The notes under the pieces are model-generated. The model had not been told where the DNA came from and made no database searches. It saw only the letters and a list, made by a program, of their open reading frames with translations. A stretch of 64,000 nt of DNA, taken from contig JANDJZ010000062.1 of assembly GCA_027943245.1 (NCBI GenBank), positions 1 through 64,000 on the forward strand, given 5' to 3'. Position numbers and translations under genes: made by a program. The first letter of the stretch is position 1, and each line of letters opens with the position of its first letter. Shown here piece by piece: positions 29,019-35,332 of this stretch. The DNA is from Acanthamoeba sp. SK_2022b. Lineage: Eukaryota > Discosea > Longamoebia > Acanthamoebidae.

Positions 29019-29623
29019 TAAATTGGTAACTCCAAGTCAGTTTTTTGGATGTTGTAGACCTCAGTGGCTTTGCTAAGAAGCTCCTTGTTTCCAGCTAGAT
29101 TTGCCTTTGTCCATGCAAATGCCTTTTCTAGACCGGTAATATCAAGTGTCGAGGCAGCTGCGGTAAACTTATTGAGCACTTGCTGAGGTGTGGGTTTTTG
29201 TTTTTGCGGTTCAGGCTTTGCGGCATTCTCTTGCTTTCGATGCTCATCAGTGTCAGCGTCCTTAGCATCGTCAATGCCGAACAGGCCATTTAAGCAGTAT
29301 TTGCGGGCATAGGAGCTTGTTGCTCCAGTTACCTGCGCATCATCCATGCCTTTCTTTGTAAGGGCTTCACGAGCCATTGCGGAAGCAGAATGGCTATGCT
29401 CACCATCCGTGATTGTTGCCGTCGATTTCACATAGAATCGGTCGCCAATCTGAACTATCTCATCGCTAATGGAGAGGAAGAGATCGCCAAGCAGTGGCTT
29501 AACACCCTCCAGGATGTCCTCGCAGCTTCGGTAGTTATAGTTACCGAACGAGTTACGCTGGTTTTTGGGAGCATTAAGCTCTCGCTGGATCGCAGCCAGC
29601 TTTTGAATAAATTCTTTACTCAT
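29018..29623 (-). CDS. erf: ERF-family single-strand annealing recombinase
   Basis: This 201-residue protein matches the ERF family of P22-like phages: KLAAIQRELNAPKNQRNSFGNYNYRSCEDILEGVKPLL near residues 8-45, and GATSSYARKYCLNGLFGIDD near 100-120. ERF proteins form rings and anneal complementary single strands, for phage circularisation and repair. A lysine- and glutamine-rich linker joins a C-terminal domain. The gene is between a 51-codon ORF and ssb. Confidence 0.92.
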   Translation of the reverse strand: MSKEFIQKLAAIQRELNAPKNQRNSFGNYNYRSCEDILEGVKPLLGDLFLSISDEIVQIGDRFYVKSTATITDGEHSHSASAMAREALTKKGMDDAQVTGATSSYARKYCLNGLFGIDDAKDADTDEHRKQENAAKPEPQKQKPTPQQVLNKFTAAASTLDITGLEKAFAWTKANLAGNKELLSKATEVYNIQKTDLELPI

Positions 29624-29771
29624 AGCCTATTCCCATCTGTTGAGCCTGACGCTCTGACATAAAGTCAGCGACGGCTTCAATTGCTGCCTGCTCGTCAGTC
29701 ATTTCTTCGCCAATCTCCGCAAGCATGTGAGACACAAACAATCCATCGTCTGCTAGTAATTCATGACTCAT
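29616..29771 (-). CDS. Small acidic phage protein (51 aa)
   Basis: This ORF begins MSHELLADDGLFVSHMLAEIG; it is acidic and helical. It overlaps the erf start by eight bases and the upstream 66-codon gene by four, so it fits exactly in a chain of coupled genes. The family is unknown. Confidence 0.55.
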   Translation of the reverse strand: MSHELLADDGLFVSHMLAEIGEEMTDEQAAIEAVADFMSERQAQQMGIGYE

Positions 29772-29968
29772 GCGACCGCCTTATTTTCTGTGACCGTATA
29801 TCCATTCTCTGCAAGCCACTCGAACACAGGTTTGAGGTCGAGTTGGTTCATGATCTGCTTTTCATCGACATGACCGAACAAAGCGACGCCATCCGCCTCA
29901 ATGCGAACCTCACCTTGTCGCTGTCCGGCCTTGGCGTGATACTCGGTGCATACGAATGTCATCTTCAT
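29768..29968 (-). CDS. Phage protein of unknown function (66 aa)
   Basis: This hypothetical protein (MKMTFVCTEYHAKAGQRQGEVRIEADG...) has a strong GGAGG five bases before the ATG. It overlaps genes on both sides. Confidence 0.6.
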   Translation of the reverse strand: MKMTFVCTEYHAKAGQRQGEVRIEADGVALFGHVDEKQIMNQLDLKPVFEWLAENGYTVTENKAVA

Positions 29969-30081
29969 TTCGACCTCCAGGCTTGTTTAAGCTGAACCAT
30001 AGCCATTGCCCACAACGCTGGACTGCGAAGCTTTATAGCGGCTCTGGCGGTGAATTGAGCTGTATTGAATGGCTTGTTCAT
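29965..30081 (-). CDS. Very small phage protein (38 aa)
   Basis: This short ORF (MNKPFNTAQFTARAAIKLRS...) has GAGGTGAGCC before its ATG and an overlapping stop/start at each end (TGA within ATGA). The tight coupling supports translation; function is unknown. Confidence 0.5.
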   Translation of the reverse strand: MNKPFNTAQFTARAAIKLRSPALWAMAMVQLKQAWRSK

Positions 30082-30212
30082 GGCTCACCTCGCTGATTAA
30101 GAGTGTCTTTCAACCACCGGCCAATGCAGCGCATACGGCGGGTGATGATTTCGAGTAATGTTTCAGATTGAGCGCCCATGAGCGGGCACCCAGCGTAAGC
30201 AAGTTGCTGCAT
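30078..30212 (-). CDS. Very small phage protein (44 aa)
   Basis: This short ORF starts MQQLAYAGCPLMGAQSETLL behind CAGGAG. It is basic at the C-terminus (RRMRCIGRWLKDTL). Its stop overlaps the next start. The family is unknown. Confidence 0.5.
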   Translation of the reverse strand: MQQLAYAGCPLMGAQSETLLEIITRRMRCIGRWLKDTLNQRGEP

Positions 30213-30275
30213 TGGGTAACTCCTGATTGATAGGTATTCATTGCTGAACCAACTCGTAAATTGGCTTAGCGATGG

Positions 30276-30302
30276 GAATAAAAAAGCCGCACTTAGGCGG
30301 CT
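30276..30302 (-). terminator. Terminator inside the leftward operon
   Basis: On the minus strand AGCCGC and GCGGCT (30285-30302) form a six-pair stem around a six-base loop, followed by a run of U. It overlaps the stop codon of the gene at 30301-30717. Genes beyond it would need antitermination. Confidence 0.8.
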
Positions 30303-30717
30303 AGCTGAACACTTCTAAAAACTCGCTGACTAATGTCATATCGTGATTAAATGTTTTCCTTTTAAATCTCGAGATAGCTTGGTTGATTTTTTCATCAAAC
30401 TCTTCGTCTTCATACGTCTTTATAAAGCTTTGAATATTTTCTGGCGTTACAGCAATTATGCTCCACCAACCATTATCAGACTGGTGTTCAAACCCCATGC
30501 TATTTAGCCAATTAGCATATTTACCACCCGCGTCATCGCCACCTGTTTTTTCTGATAAATAGCTGTTTAATGTCATGTGGGCGTCAAGACATGCATCAAG
30601 CTCCCTACCATTAACCATCCATGCACTAACACTGGCACAACCAAAACTCACCGACTCGGTGGATAAGTCGAAATCTGAAAAGTTATCAGGGTTTACAACG
30701 ATATCTGTTATTTCCAT
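30301..30717 (-). CDS. Phage protein of unknown function (138 aa)
   Basis: This hypothetical acidic protein begins MEITDIVVNPDNFSDFDLST. The ATG at 30717 follows GGAGATAGTC. It is flanked by a terminator on each side, which makes it a self-contained unit in the N-dependent operon and a candidate accessory gene. Confidence 0.6.
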   Translation of the reverse strand: MEITDIVVNPDNFSDFDLSTESVSFGCASVSAWMVNGRELDACLDAHMTLNSYLSEKTGGDDAGGKYANWLNSMGFEHQSDNGWWSIIAVTPENIQSFIKTYEDEEFDEKINQAISRFKRKTFNHDMTLVSEFLEVFS

Positions 30718-30732
30718 GACTATCTCCGGGTA

Positions 30733-30757
30733 AAAAAATGGCCGCACAATGGCGGCC
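30733..30757 (-). terminator. Second terminator inside the leftward operon
   Basis: GGCCGC (30740-30745) pairs with GCGGCC (30752-30757) around ACAATG; on the minus strand it is followed by A then seven U residues. Confidence 0.82.
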
Positions 30758-30833
30758 TAAGTGATGATAAGAGGGGGTTATGTCTTCTTACTGATACATC
30801 ATCAAGCTCACACGGATATGAGCTTTGTGATGG

Positions 30834-31037
30834 TCAGTCAGCAGGTGGTTCTGGTAGTGGCATCCAGTGGGTTACTGGAAGCGAATATACTCTCCCAAGC
30901 CACTTCCATTTTCCTACTGGTCTTTGTAAATACCTTCCATCGTCATAGGTTCCAGCCATGACTCTGCCGTTAGATGTGAAAAGAACTGTCTCACCATGTC
31001 GTGGCATCCGATCGCTGCACTTAATCCATTCACTCAT
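30834..31037 (-). CDS. Short DUF551 phage protein (67 aa)
   Basis: This protein is a minimal DUF551 domain: MSEWIKCSDRMPRHGETVLF at the start and VTHWMPLPEPP at the end. The ATG at 31037 has GAGGG at about eight bases; a GTG one codon upstream is less likely. It is related to the C-terminal half of the product at 25700-26161. Confidence 0.78.
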   Translation of the reverse strand: MSEWIKCSDRMPRHGETVLFTSNGRVMAGTYDDGRYLQRPVGKWKWLGRVYSLPVTHWMPLPEPPAD

Positions 31038-31047
31038 CACATAACCC

Positions 31048-31299
31048 TCATTGATCGCGAGCTTTCAGCATAGCGTCAGCAATGCAGTAAGCATCATCAG
31101 ACAACTCTTTGTATTGAGGAGATTCTGAACCGCCGCCAAAACTGTGCCCGTCATATCTACGAACGATGGCCTGCATCGCTTTTGCAGCGAAGTAATCGCG
31201 CAATGACATGCCGCGGTCATCAACAGTAATTCCCCCGCGCCCCTGAAAACTATGCACGCCAGAATATGGGAATGCATTCCCACCTGTTTCTTTGCTCAT
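31048..31299 (-). CDS. Phage protein of unknown function (83 aa)
   Basis: This protein carries the phrase GMSLRDYFAAKAMQAIV, common in accessory proteins of lambdoid phages with no known function. The ATG at 31299 follows GGAGATAACG and shares a base with the stop of a 30-codon membrane-protein ORF upstream. Confidence 0.65.
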   Translation of the reverse strand: MSKETGGNAFPYSGVHSFQGRGGITVDDRGMSLRDYFAAKAMQAIVRRYDGHSFGGGSESPQYKELSDDAYCIADAMLKARDQ

Positions 31300-31391
31300 C
31301 ACGTTATCTCCATCAATCCAATAACCACGCCACACCAGAAGAGGGCGCATGAAACCAACATCCAAAACCAAACCTTTCCTCTGAAGCTCAT
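31299..31391 (-). CDS. Possible 30-residue membrane protein
   Basis: A 30-codon ORF encodes a basic start (MSFRGKVW) and a hydrophobic stretch with tryptophans and cysteines (FWMLVSCALFWCGVVIGL). GAGGTAAGC precedes the ATG, and its TGA overlaps the next ATG. The coupling and composition support a real small membrane protein. Confidence 0.5.
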   Translation of the reverse strand: MSFRGKVWFWMLVSCALFWCGVVIGLMEIT

Positions 31392-31412
31392 GCTTACCTC
31401 GACTTTTAGGCG

Positions 31413-31434
31413 TAAAAAAAGCCGCTAGGTGGCT
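31413..31434 (-). terminator. Weak terminator between N and the rest of the operon
   Basis: On the minus strand AGCCAC/GCGGCT pair with one mismatch around a three-base loop and are followed by seven U residues. Confidence 0.5.
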
Positions 31435-31460
31435 GTCTTAGTCGTTCTGCGCAGAATGAA

Positions 31461-31586
31461 CTAGCTTCTTACGAATTCGGTTAACTTCTCATGAAGAGAT
31501 ACGAGCTCTTCATCATCAAAACCATCAAGGAAAGCATGTTCGATGAGCTTTAAAATTTCCTGCGCTTCTGTTTCATTAATCTCCAT
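31461..31586 (-). CDS. Small acidic phage protein (41 aa)
   Basis: This ORF begins MEINETEAQEILKLIEHAFL and is helical and acidic. It follows N by 17 bases. The ribosome-binding site is weak (GGGTAAC). The family is unknown. Confidence 0.45.
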   Translation of the reverse strand: MEINETEAQEILKLIEHAFLDGFDDEELVSLHEKLTEFVRS

Positions 31587-31603
31587 CGTGTTACCCTTTG
31601 CTG

Positions 31604-31852
31604 TTAACGTGCTGTGATTTTGTTTGATTTACGATGCCCAGCTGCGAACATCTCCACCTCGGGCAAGCAGCATGAGCCACTATAAACAGGCTTCTGTGCC
31701 GGTAACTCGACCCGGGTTAACTTCGCCCAGGCTTTGCTGATTGTCTTCGCCAACTCACGGTCAGCGTCTTTCTTTGCCAAATACTCACCTTGCTTGCGGT
31801 ATTTGCGCTGCTTGGCGTTCTCTTTGGCTGGCTTGATGATGATTGTTGCCAT
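31604..31852 (-). CDS. N: N-like early antitermination protein
   Basis: This 82-residue basic protein is the first gene after P_L and the boxA sequence. Its N-terminal part is rich in lysine and arginine (NAKQRKYRKQGEYLAKKD, residues 12-29), suitable for nut RNA binding. The C-terminus FAAGHRKSNKITAR resembles the end of the P22-type N (gp24). GGAGG precedes the start. It should let RNA polymerase read through the terminators in both early operons. Confidence 0.75.
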   Translation of the reverse strand: MATIIIKPAKENAKQRKYRKQGEYLAKKDADRELAKTISKAWAKLTRVELPAQKPVYSGSCCLPEVEMFAAGHRKSNKITAR

Positions 31853-32083
31853 ACATCCTCCGTTGGTTAGCTTTGGTGGTGCAGACAGTCAGGCGGCTAA
31901 CCCTGACCGCGTACTCATTGCCGATCGCCTCCGCCGAGAAGGTTGGATTCTGCCTGCACCCCAAAGCCAACTTCACTTTGGTCTCCCAGACTCACCGGGA
32001 GAAAGTTCCGTCCTAACCGACATGGAATGGCGTTGATGTGCGTGATGGAGCTTGCTTAGCTGCCTATCTGGTGTCGGTTAGAT

Positions 32084-32095
32084 TGTTAAAGAGCG
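32084..32095 (-). promoter_or_regulatory. nutL boxA
   Basis: CGCTCTTTAACA on the minus strand is identical to the boxA core at 34913-34924 on the right. A GAGAC/GTCTC hairpin (32097-32114) lies just upstream of it, and a small AGCT/AGCT hairpin (five-base loop) is downstream. A clear boxB was not identified. Confidence 0.75.
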
Positions 32096-32123
32096 GGAGA
32101 CCGTGTTGCGTCTCGATGAAATA

Positions 32124-32176
32124 ACTTTAAGACAACTTAAATCTTCAGTCAATATTTTTTTGAAGAAAACTTAAAT
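32124..32176 (-). promoter_or_regulatory. Promoter P_L with two left operators
   Basis: On the minus strand TTGACT (32152-32147) and TAAAGT (32129-32124) are spaced by 17 bp. Two 18-bp operators of the P22-like pattern AnTnAAG-N4-CTTnAnT overlap or flank it: 32125-32142 (inside the spacer and -10) and 32159-32176. Repressor bound there would block the leftward operon. Confidence 0.82.
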
Positions 32177-32419
32177 GCTGAGCTTCTTTCGATTTCATGT
32201 GTTATTAGCCGCGTGGCTAAAGAGCGGGGGTAGGCTGGTTAACGATGTCACCAGTGGTCAACGGTTTACCAGCAGTGATGCCGTTAACCAGGTTGGTGCA
32301 GGGAGGGGGGGATCGGAGGTGCTGACCGCCTGGCGGAAAATCGATGGTTATTGCGGATCTTTGGCGAGATTATCAATAAGTTACGCTGGCGGGATGGTGC
32401 TGACCAGCTGGGGATCGAC

Positions 32420-32499
32420 AGGAAAAAGAACCCGGCACGGCAGCCGGGCATTATCAGTAAATGGGAGGGGGTATTGCTACGAGGCTTATCCTTGCCCCT
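32420..32499 (-). ncRNA. Candidate phage small RNA with intrinsic terminator
   Basis: A -10-like TATACT lies at 32511-32506 on the minus strand with only a weak -35. About 75 bases downstream is a strong hairpin, CCCGGC/GCCGGG (32431-32448, six-base loop), followed by TTCTTTTT. No ORF fits between. The predicted RNA contains ACCCCCTCCC, complementary to Shine-Dalgarno-like sequence. The transcript is inferred only. Confidence 0.4.
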
Positions 32500-32530
32500 A
32501 ATGTGAGTATAGTACAGATGGTGGGTGTAG

Positions 32531-32552
32531 AAAACCCGGCGCAGTGACCGGG
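32531..32552 (-). terminator. Terminator of the parA-like gene
   Basis: CCCGG (32535-32539) and CCGGG (32548-32552) pair around an eight-base loop, followed on the minus strand by four U residues. It lies just after the stop at 32559. Confidence 0.55.
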
Positions 32553-32558
32553 GGGGAG

Positions 32559-33602
32559 TTAAATGATGCTGGCTAAATACCTTAGCTGTTTTTGATATCG
32601 TGTTACTGATTGGTTTACTTGAAGCCTTTTTCCTTCGCTTACTGTATGGAAGCGACCGACTTTAAGTTGGGATATTGGGATACTCTCTGCGCCACTGATT
32701 TGTCCGCTTGATACGAAGTCATCAGTTACCACAAAGGCTTTACTTACATCTTCTTCTGAAAACAACCACTTATATTTCTCTGCGATTTTAACCGCACGCT
32801 CGATGTACATTTGTGAGGCTTTGCCAGGAGTGGATGATAGGCGACTTTTAGATCCAGCCATTGTCATCACAATTGCTGCCACTTTTGGAGATGTTAAGCC
32901 ACCCGCTCGATCATTCCACATTTGGAAGTCTTTACTATGCATAGACAGCATGTCGAGAGTGAGGTTGAGAGATTCTATGGAGTGCTCATCCACCCTAACA
33001 GGGATGATCAGCGCTTCTGCGGCACACCACGCAAGGTGTGTTCCTCCGGCATAAAATGGGCTTGTATCCATCAGCAAAATGTCGCATTTCTTATCCTGCG
33101 CTTCTTCTTTCATGATCGAGAGCAATGATGTAAGAAGGGTAGCTACCGCCTTAGGTTCTCCTCTCGATAGAGCTACTTGAAGTTGCTGGTACATACTAGA
33201 TGGAAAAGCAAAAAGCTCAGGATCTCCAGGAATGGCATAACAAGATTTTCCACCCTTAAAATCATCAATATAGTTGCTTACACGGTAAGAAATGTCTTCT
33301 GGTTTATCACCAAATGCAGGGCCAAGCATTTTCGGCGTCAGCGCATTAGCAATAGTGACCTTGGCATTTGCCCCTTTCAGGATGGTTTCTGTTAAATTGC
33401 ATTGAGGACAAAGATCGGCAACCAGAACCGAATTATTTCTTGATATTTCGTAAGCCAAGTTGAATGACATCGTAGATTTCCCTACTCCGCCACGAAGATT
33501 TGATACCGCATAGCTCTTAAATCTCGGGCCTCCTGTGGCTACATAGCCATCTTCCACTACCTGAGCGTACCGATTTAACACATCCTCTACTAATGATGAC
33601 AT
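32559..33602 (-). CDS. ParA-family ATPase in the rex position
   Basis: This 347-residue ParA/Soj-type P-loop ATPase has its deviant Walker A at residues 37-44 (RGGVGKST), with arginine where the signature lysine usually stands, followed by the ADLCPQCNL segment at 61-69 and Walker B ILLMDTSP near 175. ParA proteins partition plasmids or position cargo with a ParB and a centromere-like site. Here no parB-like gene is adjacent, but six exact 19-bp repeats stand upstream. The gene lies between the repressor and P_L, where lambda carries rexAB, so it is expected to be expressed in the lysogen. Partition, exclusion and regulatory roles are all possible. Confidence 0.85.
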   Translation of the reverse strand: MSSLVEDVLNRYAQVVEDGYVATGGPRFKSYAVSNLRGGVGKSTMSFNLAYEISRNNSVLVADLCPQCNLTETILKGANAKVTIANALTPKMLGPAFGDKPEDISYRVSNYIDDFKGGKSCYAIPGDPELFAFPSSMYQQLQVALSRGEPKAVATLLTSLLSIMKEEAQDKKCDILLMDTSPFYAGGTHLAWCAAEALIIPVRVDEHSIESLNLTLDMLSMHSKDFQMWNDRAGGLTSPKVAAIVMTMAGSKSRLSSTPGKASQMYIERAVKIAEKYKWLFSEEDVSKAFVVTDDFVSSGQISGAESIPISQLKVGRFHTVSEGKRLQVNQSVTRYQKQLRYLASII

Positions 33603-33632
33603 TGGCTCTATCTCCTGAATGCAAGGAAGGAT

Positions 33633-33661
33633 ATTAAATCACCACAAAAGTGCAGGATCAA
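33633..33661 (-). promoter_or_regulatory. Candidate promoter of the parA-like gene
   Basis: On the minus strand TTGATC (33661-33656) and TTTAAT (33638-33633) are spaced by 17 bp. The -35 overlaps the first of the six repeats, so a protein binding the repeats could control this promoter. Confidence 0.5.
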
Positions 33662-33764
33662 GAACAATGTGCAGGAATTGAATTTTAATGCAGGTTTTTA
33701 GATTTGGCGCAGGTTTTTATCTTTAGTGCAGGTTGTGGGATATTGTGCAGGTCTGTAGAAAAAA
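33651..33764. repeat. Six direct repeats of TGCAGG at 19-bp period upstream of the parA-like gene
   Basis: The word GCAGG begins at 33652, 33671, 33690, 33709, 33728 and 33747, each exactly 19 bp apart. Five of six copies read TGCAGG, and the third to fifth continue TT or TTTTTA. The remainder of each unit is AT-rich and variable. Phased direct repeats before a parA gene resemble plasmid centromere/operator iterons. Confidence 0.85.
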
Positions 33765-33785
33765 AAAGGCCGCATCACTGCGACC
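33759..33785 (-). terminator. Strong terminator after the repressor operon
   Basis: GGCCGCA (33768-33774) pairs with TGCGACC (33779-33785) with one wobble and a four-base loop. On the minus strand nine U residues follow. It insulates the parA-like gene from repressor transcription. Confidence 0.88.
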
Positions 33786-33804
33786 CCTACCCAAGCGACT
33801 CATC

Positions 33805-33900
33805 CTACCCCCAAGGCAACTCACTCACCCGTAGAAGCAAGTACATCAGCCAGAAGCAGGAGCCCGTAACCACGGCAGCGATAACTATCAATCTCATCAT
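33805..33900 (-). CDS. Possible 31-residue membrane protein downstream of the repressor
   Basis: This ORF encodes MMRLIVIAAVVTGSCFWLMY and a short tail. It is a single hydrophobic span with an arginine near its start. AAGGAT lies nine bases before the first ATG, and the ORF ends before the strong terminator, so it would be made from the repressor transcript in the lysogen. The family is not recognised. Confidence 0.45.
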   Translation of the reverse strand: MMRLIVIAAVVTGSCFWLMYLLLRVSELPWG

Positions 33901-33993
33901 TAGTTCAACATCCTTGTTGCTACAGCTCCCTGTGGCCGCTAACGCCCATTAGACAGCCAAACTCATCAGGTTAGTGCTTTGTCAGCCCGCCAT

Positions 33994-34641
33994 CTAAACC
34001 AGGCGCATCTTTGTCTCAACTGCTACGCCGATGATCTTACAGTTGCCGTTAATGGCAACCATAGGCCACTGTGGATTAAGACCGCGCAGATATCTCTTAC
34101 TTCCATCAATCACCAGCTTCTTGAAAGTAGCCTCGTTATCCTCAACCAGCTTCGCAATTACAAGACTACCGTTTGCCGGGTCGCGGCCAGTATCGAAAAG
34201 AACGAAAGTACCTTCTGGGATGCTAAGCCCAACAGGCGCAGTCATGGAGTCACCCTCTACCTTCAGCCAAAAGGCTTCGCCTTGAATGTGCGCATCAGAC
34301 TCTAGCCACTGATCAACATCCTTGAGTGTGTATGGCTCACAAGCTTCGGCCCATGCACCAGCTTGAATGGAGCTAATCACTGGATAGCGATTCCCGGCCT
34401 TGTATGGAGCAACATAACTCACATTCCTATCGCTCACCTCGCCATACAACAAGTGTGATGGTGAGCAGCTCAGCGCTGCAGCCAGAGACATTAGATTATC
34501 ACCCCTTGGCTCGGTCTCTGATCGCTCCCACTGTGAAATTGCAACGTTAGACACGCCAACAGCCCTTGCCAGCGCAACCTGACTCAGTTTTTTTAATTTT
34601 CTCAGCGCTTGTATGCGCTCGCCTACAGTTTCATTTTTCAT
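33994..34641 (-). CDS. c2: C2/CI-type prophage repressor with LexA-like peptidase domain
   Basis: This 215-residue repressor has a helix-turn-helix at about residues 18-40 (LSQVALARAVGVSNVAISQWER) and a C-terminal S24 peptidase domain. The self-cleavage Ala-Gly lies in SIQAGAWAEA, with the serine in EGDSMTAP and the lysine in VIAKLVEDNEATFKKL. The overall layout is that of P22 C2. The ATG at 34641 was chosen; it lies inside the leftmost right operator and lacks a ribosome-binding site, so the message from P_RM is probably leaderless. RecA-stimulated cleavage should induce the prophage. Confidence 0.94.
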   Translation of the reverse strand: MKNETVGERIQALRKLKKLSQVALARAVGVSNVAISQWERSETEPRGDNLMSLAAALSCSPSHLLYGEVSDRNVSYVAPYKAGNRYPVISSIQAGAWAEACEPYTLKDVDQWLESDAHIQGEAFWLKVEGDSMTAPVGLSIPEGTFVLFDTGRDPANGSLVIAKLVEDNEATFKKLVIDGSKRYLRGLNPQWPMVAINGNCKIIGVAVETKMRLV

Positions 34642-34707
34642 ATTAAGCAATCTTAAATCTAGTTGACTTAAGATTCCTTTAGCTGAATAATTAAAGAAGT
34701 CTTAAAT
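34641..34707. promoter_or_regulatory. Right operator region with three operators, P_R and P_RM
   Basis: Three 18-bp sites fit AnTnAAG-N4-CTTnAnT: 34641-34658, 34666-34683 and 34690-34707, with centres 25 and 24 bp apart. P_R is TTGACT (34663-34668), 17 bp, AATAAT (34686-34691) on the plus strand. On the minus strand TAAGAT just before the repressor start can serve as the P_RM -10. The arrangement is the classic lambdoid switch. Confidence 0.87.
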
Positions 34708-34719
34708 GGAGGGTTCTGA

Positions 34720-34905
34720 ATGCTGAAAGAAGCAGCGACCGAACACTTCGGCTCCCAGCATGCTATCGCACTTGCCTTAGGGGTCAGCGATTCTGCTGTT
34801 TCGCAATGGAAAGAGATTATTCCAGAGAAGGCAGCATTGAAGCTGAGCATCCTTACCAAAGGAAAGCTGAAGTACCTGGCGGAATTCTATAAGAAAGCCG
34901 CCTAA
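34720..34905 (+). CDS. cro: Cro-like repressor
   Basis: This 61-residue protein is P22-Cro-like, with helix-turn-helix SQHAIALALGVSDSAVSQWKE at about 12-32. GGAGGGTTCTGA precedes the ATG. It is the first gene from P_R and should compete with the repressor for the same operators to favour lytic growth. Confidence 0.9.
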   Translation: MLKEAATEHFGSQHAIALALGVSDSAVSQWKEIIPEKAALKLSILTKGKLKYLAEFYKKAA

Positions 34906-34912
34906 GCACCAC

Positions 34913-34924
34913 CGCTCTTTAACA
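34913..34924 (+). promoter_or_regulatory. nutR boxA
   Basis: CGCTCTTTAACA, identical to the left copy, lies just after cro. A CCCC/GGGG hairpin follows at about 34937-34953, but it does not look like a typical boxB. Confidence 0.75.
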
Positions 34925-35019
34925 CTACTAAACCTCTCCCCGGTAGGTCTGGGGAACCAAAGTGGCAATCCCCACGGATGCCGCACGTAACTATTTAAAC
35001 CACAAAGGAAGTATTACGC

Positions 35020-35298
35020 ATGGAAACTGCAAGCACACGCAAGACGGCGATGAAGATTCATTCTTCGCTTCTGAATAAAATCGCAGTAATGGGTCAGCGC
35101 AAGTTTGCTGATGCTATGGGAGTTCATGAGTCCCAGGTTAGCCGGTGGAAATCAGGCTTGCTGGAGACTATGAGCATGGCGCTTGCTGTCCTGAACTATG
35201 GGATAGCAGATGAAGAAATGGCGGAGTTGGCTAAGCGCCTGGCTGGATATCTGTCACCAAAAGAAAACGCCCCGGAAGTTGCAGCTTTCGAGGCGTGA
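35020..35298 (+). CDS. cII: CII-like transcriptional activator
   Basis: This 92-residue protein resembles lambda CII: MKIHSSLLNKIAVMGQRKFADAMGVHESQVSRWKSG at about residues 11-46, then SMALAVLNYGIADEEMAELAKRLA. CII activates the repressor-establishment and integrase promoters during the lysogeny decision. It is the second gene of the rightward early operon. Confidence 0.92.
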   Translation: METASTRKTAMKIHSSLLNKIAVMGQRKFADAMGVHESQVSRWKSGLLETMSMALAVLNYGIADEEMAELAKRLAGYLSPKENAPEVAAFEA

Positions 35299-35332
35299 TA
35301 GTGATGTTTGGAGAAAACCACTGGAGGAAATT

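Noticed and set aside
31785..31976. 63-codon ORF overlapping the N start
   Set aside because: It is out of frame with N, has no ribosome-binding site and reads through the leader.
32175..32501. 108-codon plus-strand ORF
   Set aside because: No ribosome-binding site or recognisable composition, and it is antisense to the candidate small RNA and terminator.
33651..33764. CRISPR-like array
   Set aside because: The repeat unit is only about 6-9 conserved bases at 19-bp period, without long repeats, unique spacers or cas genes; iteron/operator is the better reading.
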